A DNA stretch of 32,107 bases from Thermoplasmata archaeon (lineage in GTDB: Archaea; Thermoplasmatota; Thermoplasmata; Lutacidiplasmatales; UBA184), in the NCBI GenBank assembly GCA_030037815.1, contig JASHPZ010000032.1, forward strand, positions 1 to 32,107, given 5' to 3'. The notes under the pieces were generated by a model that saw only the letters and a list, made by a program, of their open reading frames with translations, was not told the origin of the DNA and ran no database searches. Each line of letters starts with the position of its first letter. The first letter of the stretch is position 1. The translations under genes were made by a program, and so were the position numbers. Below, piece after piece: positions 22,201 to 29,367 of this stretch.

Positions 22201-22902
22201 GTGGCTCCGGTTGCAACTGTTGCGGCCACATATGTTAGACTTCTTGAGCCGACGCCCTTGTATTGGAGCGAGCCCCTGTACGACCCGTCATCGGCCAAAG
22301 GAGCAGCGCAGCGATTCGACCTCGTGGAGTACGCTGAGTCGAGCCTACCACGACGTCGGCGCATACGGACCGTAACGTCGATCCTCACCGCAGGGTCGGT
22401 AGTCGGGATTTGGTCGGTATTCTTCGGCGGTCTTAACACGGGGCCGTCTGGAGAGCTCGGCCTCTACCAAATCTTCTTCGCCGGCTTTGTCGTTGAGTCC
22501 GCAATCGCCGTCCTTTTTGGCGGAATAATTTTCCAAGCGTGGGCGCCACAAGCGACGTCCCTGTCGGTTGACTCGGACGGTATGACCCTCGAGACTTCTA
22601 ATCACGCTGTGTCTCGTATAAATTGGAAATCCAGGTTTGACTCAATACGGATTTCAATCGGCGATGTCGATGCGGGGGGGCCCGCTGCCTTTCGCTGCGC
22701 TATGCTGGTTCACCAGGGAGGGTTGGAGGGCCTCACGCCATGGCACAAACTTGTCCCGCTCACCTACCTTAGCGAGGCCGCGGCGAATTGCATACTAAGA
22801 CGCGCCAAGGAGGCCGGATTGTACATCCTCAAGGTTCCAATGGGCCGGCCGCTTGCTGGCAATCGATTCACTGAGGGCGTCCAATACACATTGACAGGCT
22901 AG
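22201..22902 (+). CDS. Two-helix membrane protein with PH-like tail domain, paralogue 2
   Basis: Up to 233 residues and homologous in layout to the protein at 12445-13041. It has a short N-terminal RFDLVEYA (compare EFDLRPLA in paralogue 1) and two hydrophobic helices (TSILTAGSVVGIWSVFFGGL; LYQIFFAGFVVESAIAVLFG). The soluble domain follows with LSVDSDGMTLETSNHAVSRI and a helix LSEAAANCILRRAKEAGL. The start is uncertain: GTG at 22201 is the first candidate, while GTG at 22324 would cut just before the first helix. The gene has visibly lower G+C than its neighbours (the line 22621-22680 is exactly 50%) and uses codons such as ATA, AAT and TTT. It may be under relaxed selection or recently transferred. 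No clear promoter is seen. Function unknown. Confidence 0.6.
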   Translation: MAPVATVAATYVRLLEPTPLYWSEPLYDPSSAKGAAQRFDLVEYAESSLPRRRRIRTVTSILTAGSVVGIWSVFFGGLNTGPSGELGLYQIFFAGFVVESAIAVLFGGIIFQAWAPQATSLSVDSDGMTLETSNHAVSRINWKSRFDSIRISIGDVDAGGPAAFRCAMLVHQGGLEGLTPWHKLVPLTYLSEAAANCILRRAKEAGLYILKVPMGRPLAGNRFTEGVQYTLTG

Positions 22903-23190
22903 AAGCCTGTGAGTAACCGTGTGCCGCGAGATCCTATCCGCTCAAGACATCGAACTCCCCACCGCGTAACCTAAGGGTTCTCGGCCGGTGTTAAGGAGGC
23001 GATACTTGGGCAACGATGATTTCACGTTACCCCGGCCCAGTGTCGCGGGAGTCCATCCGGCACGATCCGGGCTACCACGTCCTCTCCGAACTTGCGGGCC
23101 CTGAGCCGGGCAAATTCACAGGTACCCGAGTTTATTCACAGAACGTTCCGCGACGACAGAAAAACCCCAAAGTCGTGGTGCGAGTCAGGA
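22903..23190. other. Intergenic region upstream of the thermosome gene
   Basis: Nearly 290 bases without a supportable gene. Short open frames (for example 60 codons from 23016) have no recognisable content. It contains the direct repeat ATTCACAG at 23114-23121 and 23134-23141 and the palindrome GAACGTTC at 23141-23148, likely regulatory sites for the chaperonin promoter. Confidence 0.5.
23114..23148. promoter_or_regulatory. Direct repeat and palindrome upstream of the thermosome promoter
   Basis: ATTCACAG occurs twice, 20 bases apart start to start, about two turns of the helix, so both copies face the same side of the DNA. The palindrome GAACGTTC overlaps the last base of the second copy. 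The block ends 42 bases before the TATA box. This is a plausible activator or heat-shock regulator site; no known archaeal consensus is matched with certainty. Confidence 0.4.
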
Positions 23191-23198
23191 TTATATAG
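23191..23198 (+). promoter_or_regulatory. TATA box for the thermosome gene
   Basis: TTATATAG, the strongest TATA box in the window, is centred about 34 bases before the ATG at 23229. Transcription should start about ten bases before the ATG. GGTGAG at 23220-23225 could serve as a short ribosome binding site. Confidence 0.8.
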
Positions 23199-23228
23199 AA
23201 GACCATTTTTGCCGATGATGGTGAGACA

Positions 23229-24854
23229 ATGCTTCAGGGTACCCCAATCCTCGTCCTGAAGGAAGGAACGGAGCGCGAGCGCGGCAAGGGTGCGACGGCC
23301 AACAACATCGCGGCAGCGCGGGCCGTCGCGGACGTCGTCCGGACGACCCTCGGTCCCCGCGGAATGGACAAGATGCTCGTCGACGGCATGGGCGACATCA
23401 CGATCACGAACGACGGCGTCACGATCCTGAAGGACATCGACGTCGAGCATCCGGCGGCGAAGATGCTGGTCGAGGTCGCGAAGACGCAGGACCAGCAGTG
23501 CGGCGATGGCACGACCACGGCGGTCGTCCTGGCCGGCGAGCTGCTCAAGCGCTCGGAGACCCTGATCGAGCAGAACGTTCACCCGACGGTCATCACCCGC
23601 GGGTTCCAGATGGCGGTCCAGGAGGCGCGCCGCCTCCTCGAGAGCGACATCGGCACGACCGTGAAGGCGACCGACGAGTCCGTCCTCACCGACTGCGCCG
23701 TGACCGCGATGGGCTCGAAGGGCGTCGGCGGCTCGCGGGAGGAACTCGCGAAGATCGTCGTGAAGGCCGTTCGAAAGATCGCCGAAGTCCGCGGCGACAA
23801 GACGGTCGCGGACGTCGACCAGATCAAGATCGAGAAGCGGCACGGCGGGACGATCTCCGACACCGAGCTCATCGAGGGGATCGTGCTCGACAAGGAGCGC
23901 GGCCACCCCCGGATGCCGAGCGAGGTGAAGGACGCGAAGATCGCGCTCCTCAACTCGGCGCTCGAGATCAAGAAGACCGAGATCGAGAGCAAGATCAACA
24001 TCAAGAACCCGAGCCAGATCCAGAGCTTCCTCGACGAGGAAGACAAGACGTTCCGCCGCATGGTGGACGCGATCAAGGCGTCCGGCGCGAACGTGGTCGT
24101 CTGCCAGAAGGGGATCGACGACGTCGTGCTCCACTACCTCGCGAAGGAGGGGATCTACGCCGTGAAGCAGGTCAAGGAGTCCGACCTGCAGAAGCTCGCC
24201 CGGGCGACCGGCGGCAAGATCGTCACCGGCATCAAGGAGCTCTCGGCCTCCGATCTCGGAAAGGCCGCGAACGTGGACGAGCGCAAGGTCGGCGAGGACG
24301 ACATGACGTTCGTCACCGGCTGCTCGAACCCTCGCTCGGTCTCGATCCTGATCCGCGGCGGCACGGAACACGTGACGCAGGAAGTCGAGCGCTCGCTCCA
24401 GGACGCGCTCAAGGTGGTCGCGAGCGTCATCGAGGACGGCGTTGTCTGCCCCGGCGGCGGCGCGACCGAGATGGAGCTCGCCGTCAAGCTGCGCCGCTGG
24501 GCCGGCACGGTCGGCGGCCGCGAGCAGCTCGCGGTCGAGGCATACGCCCAGTCGCTCGAAGCGATCCCGTGGGCGCTCGCCGAGAACGGCGGCTACGACT
24601 CGATCAACGTCCTGATCGAGCTGCGGAGCTCGCACGACGGCCCGCACGCGAACAAGAACGTCGGGGTCAACCTGGTGGACGGCAAGGCGACCGACATGTG
24701 GAAACTCCACGTGATCGAGCCGCTGCGCGTGAAGCGCCAGGCACTCAACTCGGCGGCCGAGGTCGCGAACATGGTGCTGCGGATCGACGACATCATCGCG
24801 TCGAAGAAGTCCGCGCCGGCGCCCCCCGGGGGCGGCGGCGGCCACGACCACTAG
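23229..24854 (+). CDS. thsA: Thermosome subunit (group II chaperonin)
   Basis: A 541-residue subunit of the archaeal chaperonin, a cytosolic ATP-driven double-ring folding machine. Family landmarks are intact: [20 protein letters not shown] near residues 37-57, ITNDGVTIL, the ATP-binding GDGTTT at 92-97, VSMG-type turns, and the late [16 protein letters not shown]. The C-terminus ends in GGGGGHDH, replacing the usual GGM repeats; such tails point into the ring. Only one subunit gene is seen in the window, though others may exist elsewhere. It has its own strong promoter with upstream repeats, as expected for a heat-responsive gene. Codon use is strongly biased to G/C-ending codons, consistent with high expression. 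Confidence 0.97.
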   Translation: MLQGTPILVLKEGTERERGKGATANNIAAARAVADVVRTTLGPRGMDKMLVDGMGDITITNDGVTILKDIDVEHPAAKMLVEVAKTQDQQCGDGTTTAVVLAGELLKRSETLIEQNVHPTVITRGFQMAVQEARRLLESDIGTTVKATDESVLTDCAVTAMGSKGVGGSREELAKIVVKAVRKIAEVRGDKTVADVDQIKIEKRHGGTISDTELIEGIVLDKERGHPRMPSEVKDAKIALLNSALEIKKTEIESKINIKNPSQIQSFLDEEDKTFRRMVDAIKASGANVVVCQKGIDDVVLHYLAKEGIYAVKQVKESDLQKLARATGGKIVTGIKELSASDLGKAANVDERKVGEDDMTFVTGCSNPRSVSILIRGGTEHVTQEVERSLQDALKVVASVIEDGVVCPGGGATEMELAVKLRRWAGTVGGREQLAVEAYAQSLEAIPWALAENGGYDSINVLIELRSSHDGPHANKNVGVNLVDGKATDMWKLHVIEPLRVKRQALNSAAEVANMVLRIDDIIASKKSAPAPPGGGGGHDH

Positions 24855-24918
24855 ACGCGTCGTCGTGGCGGACGCGAACCCATTCCCCGGTCGAGGGGCA
24901 CACCCCTCGACCCGAAGT

Positions 24919-24928
24919 CTTCATAACG
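24919..24928 (+). promoter_or_regulatory. TATA-like element before the 133-residue gene
   Basis: CTTCATAACG is the only AT-containing stretch between the thermosome gene and the ATG at 24951. It is centred 27 bases before it, which suits a leaderless message. Confidence 0.4.
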
Positions 24929-24950
24929 CGAGCCGGGTAGGCGCGTCGCC

Positions 24951-25352
24951 ATGCGCACGAAGCCGGTCGAGGGGGTCCTCCGCCTCGACGTCGTGGCGCT
25001 CGACCCGCGTCCGGCGATCTACCTCGCCTACGACGGGCTCGCCGGCGTGAGCCAGCGGCCGATCCTCCGCGACCTGATCGACGAGCTCGACCGCAAGGGC
25101 GCGGACCACCTCAAGAAGTTCCTCGAGGCGGTGCGCCGCCGGCGCTCCGCGCAGGTCCACGTCTACTTCTCCGACTACGTCAGCTACGGGATCGGCGGCG
25201 GGGACGCCGCGGCCGAGTTCTTCCTGGGGACGTTCCTCCTCCTCCACGAGCCCGCCCGAGCGGCGGGGAAGGAGGCGGCGGTGCCCGAGCACCTCGCCCT
25301 GTTCCGCCCCGGCGGCGTCGAGCGCCTGTCGCTCGAAGCGCCGGCCTCGTAG
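24951..25352 (+). CDS. Protein of unknown function, 133 residues
   Basis: An ATG-started soluble protein that I do not recognise. It is well formed as a coding region (strong G/C third-position bias, its own promoter-like element). The N-terminal half contains a beta-type LRLDVVALDPRPAIYLAYDG and a helix RPILRDLIDELDRKGADHL. The centre is basic (FLEAVRRRRSAQ), followed by VHVYFSDYVSYGIGGGDAAA, a glycine-rich turn in an aromatic context. The C-terminus carries FFLGTFLLLHE. There are no cysteines and no clear membrane segment. It lies between the thermosome gene and lysS with gaps on both sides, so the context does not assign a role. Confidence 0.65.
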   Translation: MRTKPVEGVLRLDVVALDPRPAIYLAYDGLAGVSQRPILRDLIDELDRKGADHLKKFLEAVRRRRSAQVHVYFSDYVSYGIGGGDAAAEFFLGTFLLLHEPARAAGKEAAVPEHLALFRPGGVERLSLEAPAS

Positions 25353-25397
25353 GCGCGAGGGATTTTCTACTCGCGCTCGCCTCCGAGCGGGCGGACG

Positions 25398-26873
25398 ATG
25401 GCCGAGGAGTCGGCGCTCGAGCGCGAGCGGCGGGAGAAGGTCGCGCGCTGGCGGTCGGCCGGACGGGACCCGTATCCCTACGAGTTTCCGGGTCGGGTCG
25501 GCACCGACGTGGTCCGCTCCGCCTGCGCCCAGCTCTCGAGCGGCAGCGAGGACCTCGCGACCACGATGCGGGTCGCGGGCCGCCTCAAGATCGTGCGGCA
25601 GCACGGAAAAACGGCGTTCGCCGACCTCGACGACCTCGCGGGCTCGCTCCAGTTGATGCTCCGGGTGAACGAGCTGGGCGAGGAACCGTACCGCGTGTGG
25701 CTCTCGGACCTCGACCCCGGCGACATCGTCGGCGCGGAGGGCCATCCGAGCGTCTCCCGCCGGGGCGAGCCGTCGCTGTTGGTCCGCTCCCTGACGCTCC
25801 TCACGAAGGCGATCGCCCCGCCGCCCGAGAAGTACCACGGGATCCAGGACGTCGAGGAGCGGATCCGCCGCCGGTACGTCGACCTCCTGGCGTCACCGGA
25901 GGTGCGCGCCCGGTTCCGCGCCCGCACGCTTCTCGTGCGCGAAGTGCGGGCGTACTTCGACGAGCTCGGGTTCCTCGAGGTGGAGACACCCGCGCTCCTC
26001 CGGGTCGCGGGCGGGGCCGCCGCGGCGCCGTTCGTGACGCACTGCAACTACCTCGACGCGGACGTCCAGCTCCGGATCGCCGAGGAGCTCGCGCTCAAGC
26101 GCCTGCTCGTGGGCGGCCTCGAGCGCGTCTACGAGATCGGCAAGGTGTTCCGGAACGAGGACCTCGACTCGACCCACTCGCCCGAGTTCACCGAGCTCGA
26201 GGCGTACTGGGCCTACGCCGACTACCACGACATGCGCCGCCTGATGGAGGGGCTCCTCGACCGCGTCGCGTCGCGGGCGCTCTCCCTCTTCCCGGACGAT
26301 CCGACGGTCCAGGCCGCCGCAGCGCGCTTCCGGCCGCCGTTCGCGACCCTCGACTTCGTGGACGGGCTCGAGCACGCGAGCGGGCTCTCGGACCTGCTCG
26401 GGAAGAGCCGCGAAGAGCTCCGCTCCCTCGCTCGGGCGGTCGGGTCCACCGTACCGGACAACTCCTCGACAGGGACGTTCCTCGACAAGCTGTTCGAGCA
26501 TTACGTCGAGCCGACGATCGACCGGGTCACGTTCGTGGTCGACCACCCGGCGGCGACCACGCCGCTCGCGAAGCGCCACCGGTCGAAGCCCAGTCGGGTC
26601 GAGCGGTTCGAGCTGTTCACGTCGGACTTCGAGCTCGCGAACGCGTACTCCGAGCTCACCGACCCCGACGAACAGGTTGCGCGCTTCCGGGAGCAGCTGG
26701 GGGAACGGGGCGACGACCGCTACGCGCTCGACCAGGACTTCGTCGACGCCCTCAAGTTCGGGATGCCGCCCGCGACGGGGGTCGGGTTCGGGGTCGACCG
26801 GCTGATCATGGGCGTGCTCGGGATCCCCTCGATCAAGGAGACGATCCTGTTCCCGCTCGTGCGCGACCGATAG
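25398..26873 (+). CDS. lysS: Lysyl-tRNA synthetase, class II
   Basis: A 491-residue class II LysRS. The N-terminal OB-fold anticodon-binding domain is at about 55-145 (VAGRLKIVRQHGKTAFADL). The catalytic domain has motif 2 starting near Arg252 (VFRNEDLDSTHSPEFTELE), the lysine-pocket region GGLERVYEIGKV, and motif 3 GVGFGVDRLIMGVLG near the C-terminus. The motif usually read as THHNALD is THCNYLD here. Most archaea use the unrelated class I enzyme, so a class II form is informative about the lineage or about transfer from bacteria. The start ATG is preceded by a weak TATA-like TTTTCTAC at 25362-25369. Confidence 0.95.
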   Translation: MAEESALERERREKVARWRSAGRDPYPYEFPGRVGTDVVRSACAQLSSGSEDLATTMRVAGRLKIVRQHGKTAFADLDDLAGSLQLMLRVNELGEEPYRVWLSDLDPGDIVGAEGHPSVSRRGEPSLLVRSLTLLTKAIAPPPEKYHGIQDVEERIRRRYVDLLASPEVRARFRARTLLVREVRAYFDELGFLEVETPALLRVAGGAAAAPFVTHCNYLDADVQLRIAEELALKRLLVGGLERVYEIGKVFRNEDLDSTHSPEFTELEAYWAYADYHDMRRLMEGLLDRVASRALSLFPDDPTVQAAAARFRPPFATLDFVDGLEHASGLSDLLGKSREELRSLARAVGSTVPDNSSTGTFLDKLFEHYVEPTIDRVTFVVDHPAATTPLAKRHRSKPSRVERFELFTSDFELANAYSELTDPDEQVARFREQLGERGDDRYALDQDFVDALKFGMPPATGVGFGVDRLIMGVLGIPSIKETILFPLVRDR

Positions 26874-26888
26874 CCCGTCCCCGCGTGG

Positions 26889-26894
26889 TTTATC
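26889..26894 (+). promoter_or_regulatory. TATA-like box for the ABC transporter operon
   Basis: TTTATC is centred 27 bases before the ATG at 26919, indicating a leaderless message. It favours the ATG at 26919 over the GTG one codon earlier. Confidence 0.5.
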
Positions 26895-26918
26895 CTCTCC
26901 GCCGCCCGGTGACCCGTG

Positions 26919-27719
26919 ATGGACCCGTCGGGCGAGCGGAACGACGCGCTCCCGCTCGCGATCGACGGTCTCCGGGTCGTCTACGGCGAGCGGCTCGCGG
27001 TCGACGGCCTGAACCTGACGGTACGCCCGGGCGAGATCTACGGGCTCCTCGGATCGAACGGCGCCGGAAAATCGAGCACGATCAAGGCGGTCGTCGGCCT
27101 CGTCGTGCCGGCGGCCGGGCGGATCCGCGTGTTCGGCCACGACACGGCCTCCGCCTCGCTCGCCGCGAAGGAGCGGATCGGCTACGTGCCCGAGACGTCG
27201 ATGCTCTACGAGGCGCTGACGCCCCGGGAGTTCCTCGAGTTCGTGGCCGGGGTGCGCCGCTTGGACGCCAAGACCGCGAGCGAGCGGGCGGCGGCGTACG
27301 CGAGCGCGTTCCGCCTCGACGACGAGTTCGAGGAGCCGATCACCGCGCTCTCGAACGGGACCCGCCAGAAGGTCCTCCTGATCGCGGCGTTGCTCCACCA
27401 GCCGCCGCTCCTCGTGCTGGACGAGCCCCTGAACAGCCTCGACCCGCGCTCGGTGCGGCTCACTCGGGACCTCCTGACCCGGTACGTCGGCGCCGGCCGA
27501 CGGGCGATCCTCTTCTCGACGCACACGATGGAGGTGGCCGAGCGGCTCTGCCACCGCATCGGCATCCTCGAGCACGGCGTCCTGCGCGGCGAAGGGACGC
27601 TCGGCGAGCTGCGCGGGCAGATCGCGCACGGGGATGCGTCCCTCGAGGAGATCTTCCTCCGACTGACGCGCGAAGGCGAGGGTCTTTCGGAGGTCGTCGC
27701 CGGTCTCGAGGGCCCGTAG
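26919..27719 (+). CDS. ABC transporter ATP-binding protein
   Basis: A 266-residue ABC ATPase of the ABC-2 export type. Walker A GSNGAGKSS is at 45-53. The signature motif is LSNGTRQK at 144-151, a variant of LSGGQ common in this subgroup. Walker B LLVLDEPLNSLDPR follows, and the H-loop is FSTHTMEVAERL. The C-terminal region (GDASLEEIFLRLTREGE) is the usual ABC-2 tail. A membrane gene follows one base after the stop and is the obvious partner. The exported substrate cannot be inferred. An in-frame GTG at 26916 adds one residue. Confidence 0.93.
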   Translation: MDPSGERNDALPLAIDGLRVVYGERLAVDGLNLTVRPGEIYGLLGSNGAGKSSTIKAVVGLVVPAAGRIRVFGHDTASASLAAKERIGYVPETSMLYEALTPREFLEFVAGVRRLDAKTASERAAAYASAFRLDDEFEEPITALSNGTRQKVLLIAALLHQPPLLVLDEPLNSLDPRSVRLTRDLLTRYVGAGRRAILFSTHTMEVAERLCHRIGILEHGVLRGEGTLGELRGQIAHGDASLEEIFLRLTREGEGLSEVVAGLEGP

Positions 27720-27720
27720 G

Positions 27721-29367
27721 ATGAGCTGGCGCGAAGCCGCCCGACTGAGCGACGTCGCGTACACCGAACTCTGCCTCCAAGCGGTCTACGCGTTCCGCCA
27801 GGGGAACCTGGCGCCCCCCGGCGAAGCGTCCGAACTGGTCGCGCGGGCCCGGCGGCGCGTCATCCAGAGCAAGGCGCTCGTCTCCGTCTTCCTCGGGCTG
27901 ATCGCCGTCGGGGCGGCCTACATCGGCCACATCTACGCGTCGTTCGGCGGGCGGATCGTCTCCGTTCCGCTGAGCCCGCCCGAGTTCCAGGTCGGCCTGA
28001 TCGTCGGGCTGCTCGGGATCGACGTCGCGTTCCTCTGGTGGACCGGGATCCAGGTGCTGCCGACCTTGCTCGCGTCGGGCGTCCTCCCCGTGCTCGAACC
28101 GCTCCCGATCGACGAGCGGACGATGCGCCAGACCGCCGCGCTGCTGTTCGCCCGCCTGTTCGACCTGCCCGCCGCGACGGTGCTGATCACGACGCCGCTG
28201 TTCGTCGGGGCCGCGCTGGGTCTCTCGGTCGGTCTCGCGGTGATCCCCGGGGTCTTCGTCGCGGTCACGTTCGCGCTCGCGCTGTCGCTCGTGACGGGCC
28301 GGTTCTTCGTGCGTCGCGTCCAGGGGTCGCGCGGGGGAGGCGGGAACGCGGCGATCCGATGGGCGTACCTCGTCCTCTGGCTCCTGCCCGCGTTCGCCAC
28401 GTTCGGGTTCCTCACCTCCGCGACCGGCCTGTTCGTCACGATCGCCCACGTCGCCGCCGCCGGCGAGGCGCTGCCCGGGGTGCTCCTCTGGACCGTGTTC
28501 CCATTCCCGTTCGCGGCGCTGACGGCGGTCGCGACCCACGGGCCCTCGGTGATCGGACTCGGGGGGTGGGGCGTGGTGCTGCTCGCGTCGGCCGTGGCGG
28601 CGTACGTCGGGGTCGCGTTCGCGGCGGCAGGCTGGCTCTACGGCTCGGTCGCCCACTTGGGGCGGGTCCCTCCGACCGCCGCGCCGCCCGTCCTCTCCGG
28701 GCGTCGGGAGCTCCGTCCGGTCGGCGCGGTCCGGTCCGTCCTCACGAAGGACCTTCGGATCGCGAGCCGGACCCCCGGCTACGCGTTCCTGATCCTGCTC
28801 CCGATCCTGGACGCGCTCACCCTGGGATTCTTCACGTACGTCGACTCGCCGACGAAGGACCTCTCGTTCAGCCTGGGCCTCGCGTCCGTCACGACCGCCG
28901 CGCTCCTCGCAACCTTCTTTGGCCCGGCGTTCTTCGCAATCGAGGTGCTCGCCTTCTCCTACGGCCAGACGTTGCCGCTCGCCCCGCGCGTCAACATCCT
29001 GGCGAAGTCGACCCTCGTCGCGCTGATCTACCTCCTCTCCGGCTCGATCGTCCTGGTCTTCGTCGGGGCGCGGGTGTTCGACCCGTTCCTGTTCGCCGCG
29101 TTCGTCCTCGCCGAACTGCCCGCGGTCGTCGCGGCCGCGTTCTTCGAGTTCGACCTCCTGTTCTGGCGGGCCCGGAGCCGCGCGATGCCGATCACGAACC
29201 TCTACACGGGCGCCTGGACCGCCATCCTCGTGGCGATCCCGGGCCTCCTCATCGCCGGCGCCCCGCTCGTGACGTACGCGTTCGGCGGCGTGCCGGCGAT
29301 GGCGCTCACCGCGCTCGCGCTGCTCGCCGTCATCGGACCCGAGTCGTTGCGGAGGGTGCGCTCCTGA
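27721..29367 (+). CDS. ABC-2 type transporter membrane protein
   Basis: A 548-residue integral membrane protein with more than a dozen hydrophobic segments. The first 60 residues are soluble (SWREAARLSDVAYTELCLQA). Two blocks of helices are separated by a cytosolic linker around residues 320-350 that includes VRSVLTKDLRIASRTPGYAF, a pattern typical of large ABC-2 permeases where each half starts with a KDLR-like amphipathic segment. Together with the upstream ATPase it should form an exporter. Its stop codon overlaps the predicted non-standard start of valS (CTGA), and a strong ribosome binding site for valS lies within its last codons. Confidence 0.87.
   Translation: MSWREAARLSDVAYTELCLQAVYAFRQGNLAPPGEASELVARARRRVIQSKALVSVFLGLIAVGAAYIGHIYASFGGRIVSVPLSPPEFQVGLIVGLLGIDVAFLWWTGIQVLPTLLASGVLPVLEPLPIDERTMRQTAALLFARLFDLPAATVLITTPLFVGAALGLSVGLAVIPGVFVAVTFALALSLVTGRFFVRRVQGSRGGGGNAAIRWAYLVLWLLPAFATFGFLTSATGLFVTIAHVAAAGEALPGVLLWTVFPFPFAALTAVATHGPSVIGLGGWGVVLLASAVAAYVGVAFAAAGWLYGSVAHLGRVPPTAAPPVLSGRRELRPVGAVRSVLTKDLRIASRTPGYAFLILLPILDALTLGFFTYVDSPTKDLSFSLGLASVTTAALLATFFGPAFFAIEVLAFSYGQTLPLAPRVNILAKSTLVALIYLLSGSIVLVFVGARVFDPFLFAAFVLAELPAVVAAAFFEFDLLFWRARSRAMPITNLYTGAWTAILVAIPGLLIAGAPLVTYAFGGVPAMALTALALLAVIGPESLRRVRS
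29351..29358 (+). promoter_or_regulatory. Strong ribosome binding site deciding a CTG start for valS
   Basis: GGAGGGTG complements the end of archaeal 16S rRNA (anti-SD CACCUCC) and ends five bases before CTG at 29364. No ATG, GTG or TTG lies in the valS frame at a useful distance, so this site marks CTG as the start codon. Confidence 0.6.

Noticed and set aside
23006-23104. TTG-started 32-codon frame with a GGAGG site six bases before it (22995-22999)
   Set aside because: The peptide has no recognisable content and lies just upstream of the thermosome regulatory region; one site match is not enough to call a gene.
23016-23198. 60-codon plus-strand frame upstream of the thermosome gene
   Set aside because: It runs through the promoter and its TATA box, has no coding bias and no recognisable motif.
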